A DNA stretch of 64,000 nucleotides, taken from NCBI RefSeq assembly GCF_012524075.1, contig NZ_JAAZUI010000002.1, positions 1 to 64,000 of the forward strand. The letters run 5' to 3'. Below are positions 1 through 8,400 of the stretch, piece after piece (position 1 is the stretch's first letter; every line of letters starts with the position of its first letter). The notes under the pieces are model-generated. The model saw nothing but the letters and a program-made list of their open reading frames with translations, did not search any database and was not told the DNA's origin. The translations under genes were made by a program, and so were the position numbers. Source of the DNA: Lutibacter sp. B1. Its GTDB lineage: Bacteria > Bacteroidota > Bacteroidia > Flavobacteriales > Flavobacteriaceae.

Positions 1-158
<158 letters not shown>

Positions 159-173
159 CTATTTTTTTCGTAA

Positions 174-1163
174 TTATATTTTATTATTATCGTTTAGTTC
201 TTCCAGTTTTTCATCTAAATAAGACAAAAAATCTTCTTTTGTTTTTATCCCACCCTTTTCTTTCTCCCATGCTCCTAAAAAGTAAAATGAAATTTTTTCG
301 GTACTGGGTTTAAAAACTATAAGATAATCAAATTCCGAATCAATTATATCTTCAACAGTTTCTGCTTCATAAAAAATAGCCATTCCCAAATTATCAGGCA
401 CTAACGTCTGTTTTCCATAAGTTGCTATGTATCCCCATTCTTGGTTTTCGCTCATTTTTTGAATAAATTCAACATCATGTTTAACTATACCTGTACAAAT
501 ACCTGAAATACTTTTAGATAATTGTATAGTATGTTTTGTAAAACGTTGGTTTGGAACTATAAAAAGCTTTGATGTTAAATCAACTTTATCATTTAACGTT
601 TTCCATCCATAATAATTGACATTTATAGCTGAATTTTTAAGCGAATTCTCTACATCTACAAAAGTTGAGTCAACTTTATTAAAATGCAATACTTTAGCAC
701 CTGCATATCTACCTATTGAACCGATTCCTAATCCTTCACCTACTTTGAGAATATCCATTCCCCAATCATTCAAATTATGATAAGAACCAAAACCGTCTTG
801 ACCAATTTTTGACAATACTAAACTATCTGTTTGTTTTCCAAAAATATCAATAGCATTTCTTGAATCTAAATATAATCTATAAGCTACCTTATTACTTTCC
901 CAACCAGGACCTTCGTATCGGATAAAAGTAGAATTAATTATATGATTTTCGGGTACTTTTAAATTTTTCACATTTTTAAACACTCCTCCTTCATAATTCT
1001 GCTCTCCCCAAACACCACCTTTTTTAATTGAAATTTCAGCATATGTATTTATTTCTGTTTTTTCATCAGATATAATACTAATTTCATTTTCTTTATAGTG
1101 TTTTTTACAAGCAACAATACTTACAAAAAAAAATAGTAATATAAAATTTAAATTTTTCATCAT
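174..1163 (-). CDS. DUF4861-family lipoprotein
   Basis: This 329-residue protein starts with a lipoprotein signal (hydrophobic residues 5-18, lipobox ending in Cys19, followed by KK), so it should be anchored in the outer membrane or periplasm. Two adjacent ATGs (1163 and 1160) are possible starts. The stretch GPGWESNKVAYRLYLDSRNAIDIF and the later DWGMDILKVGEGLGIGSIG block match what I remember of DUF4861, a Bacteroidota family found in loci for uronic-acid-containing glycans. Its biochemical role is not established to my knowledge. It is divergent from lacI and upstream of galactokinase, and a LacI operator overlaps its predicted promoter. I infer a role in processing or binding an oligosaccharide released by the neighbouring lyase/GH88 pair. 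Family call fairly sure, function unknown. Confidence 0.75.
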   Translation of the reverse strand: MMKNLNFILLFFFVSIVACKKHYKENEISIISDEKTEINTYAEISIKKGGVWGEQNYEGGVFKNVKNLKVPENHIINSTFIRYEGPGWESNKVAYRLYLDSRNAIDIFGKQTDSLVLSKIGQDGFGSYHNLNDWGMDILKVGEGLGIGSIGRYAGAKVLHFNKVDSTFVDVENSLKNSAINVNYYGWKTLNDKVDLTSKLFIVPNQRFTKHTIQLSKSISGICTGIVKHDVEFIQKMSENQEWGYIATYGKQTLVPDNLGMAIFYEAETVEDIIDSEFDYLIVFKPSTEKISFYFLGAWEKEKGGIKTKEDFLSYLDEKLEELNDNNKI

Positions 1164-1274
1164 TATTTATGTTAAATTCAAAAAAATTTAACACTATATT
1201 TATTTAATAAGTTTAATTACTCTACATATTTTTTTTAAGAATACAATAATATCAAATTTTATTACAAAAAACTA

Positions 1275-1290
1275 AAGTAATCGATTACGC
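1275..1290 (-). promoter_or_regulatory. LacI-family operator, copy 1
   Basis: Minus-strand GCGTAATCGATTACTT, with the 12-bp perfect palindrome GTAATCGATTAC at 1277-1288. It overlaps the -7 element and start region of the DUF4861 promoter, a position that would allow repression. The adjacent lacI gene is the obvious candidate regulator. Confidence 0.75.
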
Positions 1291-1321
1291 AAACTTATAT
1301 AATTCCTGTTTAATCACCAAA
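1290..1321 (-). promoter_or_regulatory. Predicted promoter of the DUF4861-galK unit
   Basis: On the minus strand a TTTG element (1321-1318) is followed after 20 nt by TAAGTTTG (1297-1290), matching the Bacteroidota -33 TTTG / -7 TAnnTTTG consensus. The last G of the -7 element is also the first base of a LacI-type operator, exactly as in the promoter at 2671-2702. Confidence 0.65.
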
Positions 1322-1469
1322 TATTCTTATAAAAGAATACGTGTTTTATCAAATAGTTTAAGATATATTTTAATTAATTGTTTATTAAAATTTTGTAGCA
1401 TAATCATTTAAATTATTCTTTAAAAATATTGTAGTTTTATATTCTATTAGCATTTAATTTCGAATATTT

Positions 1470-1485
1470 GCGCAATCGATTACAT
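1470..1485 (+). promoter_or_regulatory. LacI-family operator, copy 2 (upstream of lacI)
   Basis: GCGCAATCGATTACAT, one mismatch from the other copies in the left half, preceded by TTT as in the other two. It lies 46 bp before the lacI start and just upstream of a TATTTTTG -7-like element (1505-1512), at about the -33 position of that promoter. This suggests autoregulation. Confidence 0.65.
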
Positions 1486-1504
1486 AAATACATGTAAAAT
1501 TTAT

Positions 1505-1512
1505 TATTTTTG
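1505..1512 (+). promoter_or_regulatory. Possible -7 element of the lacI gene
   Basis: TATTTTTG fits TAnnTTTG and lies 19 bp before the lacI ATG. No clear TTTG is present 19-21 bp upstream; the operator copy occupies that zone. Such octamers occur by chance in AT-rich DNA, so this is tentative. Confidence 0.4.
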
Positions 1513-1531
1513 TAACTACTAAAATTATTTT

Positions 1532-2560
1532 ATGAATAAAAAAGTAACTATTTATGATATTGCTAAAAAATTAGATATCACAGCCGCAACAGTATCAAGA
1601 GCACTAAATAATAGTCCTAGAATAAGTGCAAAAACTCGTGAACTAGTTATGAATACGGCAATTGAAATGAATTATAAACAAAATAAATTAGCTTTAGCTC
1701 TTAAAAGTGGCAAAAGTAAAACTATTGGTGTTATTGTTCCTCATGTTAATAGGAGTTTTTTTTCTTATGTTATTAGAGGAATTGAAGAAGAATTATATCC
1801 TCATGATTACCAAGTAATAATTTGTCAAACTTATAATGAAGCTGAAAGAGAAATTAAAAATATAAATGCTTTAATAAATGCTCAAGTTGATGGTATTTTA
1901 ATGTCAATTTCAAACATATCAAATGAAAAAGATCATATCATTTATAAGATTCCTGAAAAAAATATTCCTCTAATATTTTTTGATAAAAAGATAAATATTA
2001 AAGGCACTAGTTATGTGACAATTAATGACTTTAAAGGTGGCTATATGGCTACTGAGCATTTAATTAAAGAAGGTTGTACAAAAATTGCACATTTATATGG
2101 AGATCTATCTTATGAAATATATAAAGACAGATTTGAAGGCTATAAAAGAGCTTTATTTGATTATGGAATTGATTTTAATGAAAAATATGTTATTCAAACA
2201 ATAAGCAGTACTGAATCTGGTCAAAATGCTGTAGAAGAACTTTTAAAACTTGAGACCCTGCCAGATGCAATCTTTTCGTCAAGTGATTTTGTTGCATTAG
2301 GTGCAATTCAAAAATTAAAATCAAAAGGATTTAAAATTCCTGAAGATGTATGTGTTGTTGGTTTTAGTAATGAACCTTTTACAAAATTTATGGAACTTTC
2401 AATAACTTCTGTTGACCAATTTCCTTTAGAAATGGGAAAAATGGCTGCTCAAGTATTTTTAGAACAGATTGATAATGGAGAAATTAAAAAAGATAAAAAA
2501 GTGATATTTACACCTAAACTACATATTAGAAAATCATCCTCAAAAACAAATAAAATATAA
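1532..2560 (+). CDS. LacI-family transcriptional regulator
   Basis: A 342-residue protein of usual LacI/GalR length. Residues 4-25 (VTIYDIAKKLDITAATVSRALN) form the DNA-binding helix-turn-helix, a hinge helix follows around 50-60 (KLALALKSGKSKTIGVIVP), and residues 65-335 form a periplasmic-binding-protein-like sugar sensor. It binds DNA as a dimer, usually repressing until a sugar or sugar-acid ligand releases it. The gene lies between two divergently arranged units. Three palindromes sharing AATCGATTAC sit in front of the DUF4861-galK unit, in front of this gene and in front of the lyase-GH88 operon, so I infer a local regulon with autoregulation. The ligand is unknown; an unsaturated uronate or galactose-derived sugar would fit the neighbours. 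Confidence 0.93.
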   Translation: MNKKVTIYDIAKKLDITAATVSRALNNSPRISAKTRELVMNTAIEMNYKQNKLALALKSGKSKTIGVIVPHVNRSFFSYVIRGIEEELYPHDYQVIICQTYNEAEREIKNINALINAQVDGILMSISNISNEKDHIIYKIPEKNIPLIFFDKKINIKGTSYVTINDFKGGYMATEHLIKEGCTKIAHLYGDLSYEIYKDRFEGYKRALFDYGIDFNEKYVIQTISSTESGQNAVEELLKLETLPDAIFSSSDFVALGAIQKLKSKGFKIPEDVCVVGFSNEPFTKFMELSITSVDQFPLEMGKMAAQVFLEQIDNGEIKKDKKVIFTPKLHIRKSSSKTNKI

Positions 2561-2670
2561 ATTGAATCTTATGTTTTTATATTTTTAAATTAAAATACAA
2601 AAATTAGTATTACACTTCATAAACTATTAAATTCTACCTTTCTGAAATAAGATATTCTTAAATATACCTA

Positions 2671-2702
2671 TTTGTTTTATATAAATGTTTTATTTAAATT
2701 TG
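2671..2702 (+). promoter_or_regulatory. Predicted promoter of the lyase-GH88 operon
   Basis: TTTG (2671-2674), a 20-nt spacer and TAAATTTG (2695-2702) match the Bacteroidota housekeeping promoter consensus. A transcript starting near 2708 would carry a leader of about 70 nt before the ATG at 2777. Confidence 0.7.
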
Positions 2703-2717
2703 CGTAATCGATTACGC
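2702..2717 (+). promoter_or_regulatory. LacI-family operator, copy 3 (perfect palindrome)
   Basis: GCGTAATCGATTACGC is a perfect 16-bp palindrome with the central CG step typical of LacI-family sites. It begins on the last base of the -7 element and covers the expected transcription start, so a bound repressor would block the promoter. Confidence 0.8.
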
Positions 2718-2776
2718 TTTGAAGAACCTTTAAAAAGAAAAGATGTTTAATTCTGTAACCTATACTAATCAGTTTA

Positions 2777-4090
2777 ATGAATAAAAATAAAATTTTTGCA
2801 TATTTTTTGTTTAGCTTATTTCTATGCATATCTGCTAGTGCTCAAATAAAAATTAAAGACACAAAAGTAGGATTTGGATGGAGTAACAATTCTGTAAATA
2901 CAGTAAAATTTAGAAAAAATGCATTAATTACTTACAAAAAACATCAATTTATAGCTTATTATAATGAAAACAGTTTTCTAACCTTAGGAAAAAGAAAAAT
3001 CAATGCAAAAAATTGGGAAACTAATACAACTAACTATAAAGGAAACACAAAAGATGCCCATAATGATATTAGTATCGCTGTAGATAATGATGGATATTTA
3101 CACGTAAGTTGGGATCATCATAATACAACTCTTAACTATGCTAAAAGTATAACTCCACTGAGTTTAAAACTAAGTGATAAAATGGCAATGACAGGGAAAG
3201 AGGAAAATAGAGTTACCTACCCAGAGTTTTATAATTTACCTGATGGAAATCTACTTTTTTTTTATAGATCGGGAGTTTCCGGAAAAGGAAATATGGTTAT
3301 TAATTCATACAATTCAAAAAGTAAAAAGTGGACTCAAATACAGCATAATTTAATTGATGGTGAAGAAGCTAGAAGTGCTTATTGGCAAGCTTGTATAGAT
3401 TCAAAAGGTACTATCCACGTTTCTTGGGTATGGAGAGAAACTTGGGATGTTTTTACAAATCACGATTTGTGTTATGCACGCTCTAAAGATGGTGGTAAAA
3501 CTTGGGAGAAATCAACAGGAGAAAAATACCAATTACCTATAACAGCTTTAACAGCTGAATATGCTTGGAAAATTCCACAAAAAAGTAGCTTAATCAACCA
3601 AACAGCTATGACTACTGATAAAAATGGAAATCCTTTTATTGTAACTTATTGGAGTGAAAATAAAACGCCTCAATATCAAATTGTATATTTAAAAGACGGT
3701 AATTGGAGCAAAATAAATACCGGATTTAGAAAAATACCCTTTAATTTAGGCGGTGGAGGAACTAAAAGAATCCCTATTTCTCGTCCTGAAATTTTAATTA
3801 ATGATAAATACGAAACACCTTTAATATATATTCTATTTAGAGATGAAGAAAGAGGAAATAAAGTATCTTTAGCTTATAATGATTTACACAATAACAAATC
3901 TTGGAAAATAAAAGATTTAACCGATTTTTCAATTGGTCAATGGGAGCCAAATTATGATATTTCTTTATGGAAAAATAAAAAACGTTTAGATATTTTTTTA
4001 CAAAAAGTTACGCAAATAGATGGAGAAGGTATCGCAAAAGAACCTTCTAGTATGGTTAGTGTTTTACAACTAAAAACATTACCAAAATAA
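2777..4090 (+). CDS. BNR_4 beta-propeller enzyme, PL24/PL25/GH145/PL42-like
   Basis: A 437-residue protein with a cleavable signal peptide (residues 1-22, ending SASAQ). The rest shows the repeated D-x-x-G-x-x-H/W-W pattern of a seven-bladed BNR propeller. Candidate catalytic residues are His95 in DAHND and the His114-His115 pair in WDHH. Their 20-residue spacing matches the two histidines I recall for PL25 ulvan lyase, and Tyr163-Arg164 and Tyr202 are possible further site residues. Propellers of this superfamily include ulvan lyases and enzymes that cut L-rhamnose-alpha-1,4-glucuronic acid, the capping unit of arabinogalactan proteins. It is 22 bp upstream of a GH88 unsaturated glucuronyl hydrolase under the same LacI-type promoter, so a lyase producing an unsaturated glucuronate end is the likeliest job. 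Exact family uncertain. Confidence 0.7.
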   Translation: MNKNKIFAYFLFSLFLCISASAQIKIKDTKVGFGWSNNSVNTVKFRKNALITYKKHQFIAYYNENSFLTLGKRKINAKNWETNTTNYKGNTKDAHNDISIAVDNDGYLHVSWDHHNTTLNYAKSITPLSLKLSDKMAMTGKEENRVTYPEFYNLPDGNLLFFYRSGVSGKGNMVINSYNSKSKKWTQIQHNLIDGEEARSAYWQACIDSKGTIHVSWVWRETWDVFTNHDLCYARSKDGGKTWEKSTGEKYQLPITALTAEYAWKIPQKSSLINQTAMTTDKNGNPFIVTYWSENKTPQYQIVYLKDGNWSKINTGFRKIPFNLGGGGTKRIPISRPEILINDKYETPLIYILFRDEERGNKVSLAYNDLHNNKSWKIKDLTDFSIGQWEPNYDISLWKNKKRLDIFLQKVTQIDGEGIAKEPSSMVSVLQLKTLPK

Positions 4091-4112
4091 AAAACGATAT
4101 AATATCAACATC

Positions 4113-5327
4113 ATGAAAACACAATTCACTAACTTATTTATAAAAAAGTTTACAAAATATCAACCTTTTCTTTTGTTAGCTATACTCATTGCAACAGCAT
4201 CTTCTTGTACTACAGAAAAAGCATTGGATAACAACCTTGATACTACTTTGAACCTTGCCTCAAAACAATACAGCTATTTGATGAGAAAATTACCAGAAGG
4301 CAAGTATCCAAAAACCTATAATGCTAAAAACGATAAATTAGAAACTAGCGGTTCTGGTTGGTGGTGTAGTGGTTTTTACCCTGGTACACTTTTATATTTA
4401 AATGAAGTAATTCCTAATGATGCTTTAAAAAATGAAGCTGATAGAGTTTTAGAAGATTTAAAAAAAGAACAGTACAATACCTCTACACACGATCTTGGTT
4501 TTATGATGTATTGTAGTTTTGGAAACGCCTATAGATTGAATCCTAAACCTGAATATGAAGAAGTGTTAATGAACAGTGCTAAATCATTAGCATCACGATT
4601 TAATAAAACTGTAGGCTGCATAAAATCGTGGGATTCTCCTGGAGATAATTACCTTGTAATTATAGACAATATGATGAATTTAGAATTGCTTTTTTGGGCA
4701 ACTAAACATAGTGGAGACAGTACCTATTATAAAATAGCTGTTACACACGCAAATACCACAATGAAAAACCATTTTCGTAAAGACTACAGTTCATATCACG
4801 TAGTTAATTATAATGTAAATGATGGAAGTGTAAAGAAAAAACGTACGGCTCAAGGCGCTTCCGATGAATCAGCTTGGGCAAGAGGACAAGCGTGGGGGTT
4901 GTATGGTTATACGGTAATGTACAGAGAAACTAAAGAAAAAAAGTACTTAGATCAGGCAGTTCATATTGCTGAATTTATTTTAAATAACCCAAATCTTCCG
5001 AAAGATAAAATACCGTATTGGGATTTTAATGCTCCCGGAATTCCAAATACACTAAGAGATTCTTCTGCCGGTGCAATTATGGCTTCTGCATTATTAGAAT
5101 TACAAAACTATGTTGATGCTGAAAAAAGTGAAAGATACCTTAAAACCGCTCAAACTATGCTTACCACCCTAACTTCCAGTGAATACCTTGCTGAAGAAGG
5201 TACAAACGGTGGTTTTATATTAAAACATGGAGTTGGTCATATCCCTGAAAATACAGAAGTTGATGTTCCGCTTACTTATGGTGATTATTATTTGGTAGAA
5301 GCACTATTAAGATATAAGAATAGATAA
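4113..5327 (+). CDS. GH88 unsaturated glucuronyl hydrolase, lipoprotein
   Basis: A 404-residue lipoprotein (lipobox ending in Cys32) with the alpha/alpha barrel of GH88. Asp127 in THDLGF and Asp185 in IIDNMMN correspond to the two essential aspartates of Bacillus UGL (Asp88, Asp149). Family signatures WWCSGFYPG, SAWARGQAWGLYG and LRDSSAGAIMASAL are present. These enzymes hydrate the double bond of the 4,5-unsaturated glucuronic acid left by polysaccharide lyases, which frees the sugar from the chain end. Being 22 bp after the propeller enzyme, it should act on that enzyme's product at the cell surface or in the periplasm. GH105 is the alternative family, but the motifs favour GH88. Confidence 0.88.
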   Translation: MKTQFTNLFIKKFTKYQPFLLLAILIATASSCTTEKALDNNLDTTLNLASKQYSYLMRKLPEGKYPKTYNAKNDKLETSGSGWWCSGFYPGTLLYLNEVIPNDALKNEADRVLEDLKKEQYNTSTHDLGFMMYCSFGNAYRLNPKPEYEEVLMNSAKSLASRFNKTVGCIKSWDSPGDNYLVIIDNMMNLELLFWATKHSGDSTYYKIAVTHANTTMKNHFRKDYSSYHVVNYNVNDGSVKKKRTAQGASDESAWARGQAWGLYGYTVMYRETKEKKYLDQAVHIAEFILNNPNLPKDKIPYWDFNAPGIPNTLRDSSAGAIMASALLELQNYVDAEKSERYLKTAQTMLTTLTSSEYLAEEGTNGGFILKHGVGHIPENTEVDVPLTYGDYYLVEALLRYKNR

Positions 5328-5334
5328 TCTTCCT

Positions 5335-5358
5335 AATAGAAATATTTCTTATTTTTTT
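5335..5358 (+). terminator. Weak candidate terminator after GH88
   Basis: A small hairpin (AATAGAAAT pairing imperfectly with ATTTCTTATT, almost no loop) runs into a T-rich stretch. The stem is all A/T except one or two pairs, so it is a weak candidate separating the GH88 operon from the regulator gene. Confidence 0.3.
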
Positions 5359-5424
5359 ATTAAATTTATATTAAATATTAATTTCTTTTAAAGATTAGAT
5401 TTAAAAAAAACTGGAAAAATACAG

Positions 5425-8400
5425 ATGTTGCATATAGAACAATCAGAGCCTTTTTGGAGAGTTATCTCTTCTACAATTTTTAATAGGTTTGATCAAATAA
5501 AAAATTTCCTGATTTGCTTGTTATTTCTTTTATGTTTAAGTATAGGATATAGTCAAAACTCTACCTCACAACCTAAACCAATTGAAGAAGAACTTTCTTT
5601 TTATCTTCTAGATGTTGAAAATGGATTATCAAATAATGCAATTAACAGTATTGAGCAAGATTCATTAGGATTTATTTGGATTGGAACACCAGAAGGTTTA
5701 AATAGATATGATGGAACACAATTTAAGACTTATAAGAAAAATAATTTGATTGAAAATTCGAATATAAGTAGCAACTATATTCAACAGGTTAAACTTATTG
5801 ATGAAGGAAAATTATTTATCGCAACAACAGATGGAGTAAATATTTATAATCCTAAACAAGAAACATTTGAAGTTTTAAATCAAAACAATGGGTTATTAAA
5901 TAATGATATAAGTTGTTTGGCATATGGTTCTAATGGAGAGCTTATTTTAGGAATTAATTATAAAGGCATTCAAATTTTAGATAAAGAAGGAAAAATAAAA
6001 TCATATAGTTATGATTCTGAAAACCTTTCGTCTTTATCATCAAATGAAATAGTTAGTTTAATTGAACAAGGCGATTCAATACTGTGGGTAGGTACTGCAA
6101 ATAAAGGTTTAAATAAAATAAATTATAAAAATAGAACTATTACTCGTATTCCATTTGGTAAAAACAAAACTTTTCCCTCTTCTAGAATTAACACTCTTTT
6201 TACAGGTAGAGATGGAAATCTATGGATTGGTTCAAAAAATGGTATACAAGTTATAACAACTAAGGGAGATACATTAAAGCTTGAAAAATCTTTAATTGTT
6301 GGAAAAGGATTGAGTGATGATAACGTTGTCTGTTTTGAAGAAGATAATTCGGGTCAAATATGGATTGGTACGCGTAATGGTGGATTAAATATCATCAATA
6401 AATCAGATTTTTTGTCACAAAAATCAGATTTATTGGTAAAATGGTATCTGCCCAGAGATGATGGCACTAGCATATTTAATAGAACAGTATCTTCCTTAAA
6501 AATGGATTGGGATGGTAATATGTGGATTGGAACTAGTACTGGCTTAAATTTTGTAAATCCTAGAGGAGAACCTATTAAACTTTTACGAAAAAACATTGCC
6601 CATACTGAAACATTGGGACATGATAGAATAGGTGCATTAGCTGAAAGTTTTGAAGGCAAAATTTGGATAGGAACTGATGGTGCTGGTTTAGATTTATTTA
6701 ATCCTAAAACAGGAAAATTTAAACATTATCGACATAATTTAAAAATCCCATATAGCTTAAGTAATAATTACGTAATTTCTTTATATGAAGATACGAAAAA
6801 AAGATTATGGATTGGAACCTATCAAGGCGGATTAAACAAAATGGATCCAAATACAGGTTATTGTAAACATTATTTACAGGGAGAAATAGAACAAGGCAGT
6901 GATGTTAGGGTTATTTTTGAAGATAGTTATGGTGAAATATGGATAGGTACCAATCGTGGAGGATTGTTTAAATATATAGAGAAGAAAGATCAATTTGAAT
7001 TTATTAGTTCGTTAGGGAAAATCGATATTAGAGGTATAAGTGAAGATAGAAAAGGTTATTTGTGGATGGCTACATACGGAGATGGTATTTTAAGATATAA
7101 CTATAAAAATGACGAAGCTATTTATTACAATGCAGCCAATACAGAAGGATTAAAAAGTAATATTATTTATTGTATTCTTAGTCTTCCGGATGGAGATATT
7201 TTAGCAGGAACTCGCAACGAAGGTCTCATTAGGTTAAATCCAAAAAAAAATACAATTTTAAATTTTACTGAAAATGATGGATTAAGCAACAATACTGTGA
7301 GCAGTATAGTTATGGAAAATGAGAATAGCATTTGGTTGGGAACTTTTAAAGGTATCAGTAATTATAACAAGCAAACAAATGAATTATATAATTTAAATAC
7401 TTTTAATAATATTCAACAAAGTGAATTCAATATAGGATCTGCTTTAAAAAGTAAATCAGGAATCCTTTATTTTGGAGGAAATAAAGGTCTTAATATTTTT
7501 AACTCAAAAAATCTTCAGAGTAAAAAAGAAACTTACCCTATTGTTTTTGAAAATTTAGAAGTATTTAACAAAAAAAAAAACAATTCAGAAATTAATAAAA
7601 AAGGAATTTTAGAACAATCCATTTTATATGAAGATTACATTACTTTAGATCATAATCAAACCTTTTTTTCTATAGATTATGTAACATTAAAATATCCTTT
7701 TATAAAAAATACAATCTATTCATATAGACTAGAAGGCTATCATGATCATTGGATTAATACGAATGGTGCCGGAAAAGTAAATTTAACAAATATTCCACCT
7801 GGAGATTATACTTTAAATGTCAAAGCAAAATTTGGATCTGGAGATGAAGTAACAAAACAATTATTAATTACCATTACTCCCCCTTTTTGGAAAACGCCTC
7901 TCGCCTATCTATGCTATCTCTTATTGTTATTAGTTTGCATATGGGGCATAATGAAATATTACGCTGAACGTATAAAATTGTTAAACTCAATTTTATTTGA
8001 AAAAAAACAACGCCACTTAGAACATGAATTTAATGAAGAAAGAATACGTTTTTTCACTAGTTTTTCACATGAACTTAAAACACCACTTACTTTAATACTA
8101 GCTCCATTAGAAGATTTGATTGCTGAAGTGAAATCAATAAAACACAAGGACAAATTAAAATTAATCCACAAAAATGCCAATATTTTATTGCAATCTATCA
8201 ATCAACTTTTAGAATTTAGAAAATCCAACTTAGGGTTAAGTAAATTAAATATTGATAAACATAACCTCTCTATTTGTTTAAAACAATGGGTAGATAATTA
8301 TTATTTTTTGGCAAAAAAAAGACATATTTTATTAACCTATTCTTGTTCTGAAGAAAATTTTGTAGCATGGTTTGATATAGAAAAGCTACATATTGTTGTA

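Noticed and set aside
2777-5327. Ulvan utilisation as the purpose of the lyase-GH88 operon
   Set aside because: The propeller is compatible with ulvan lyases, but no sulfatases, rhamnosidase, xylosidase or rhamnose catabolic genes appear, while the surrounding genes all point to galactose and arabinose.
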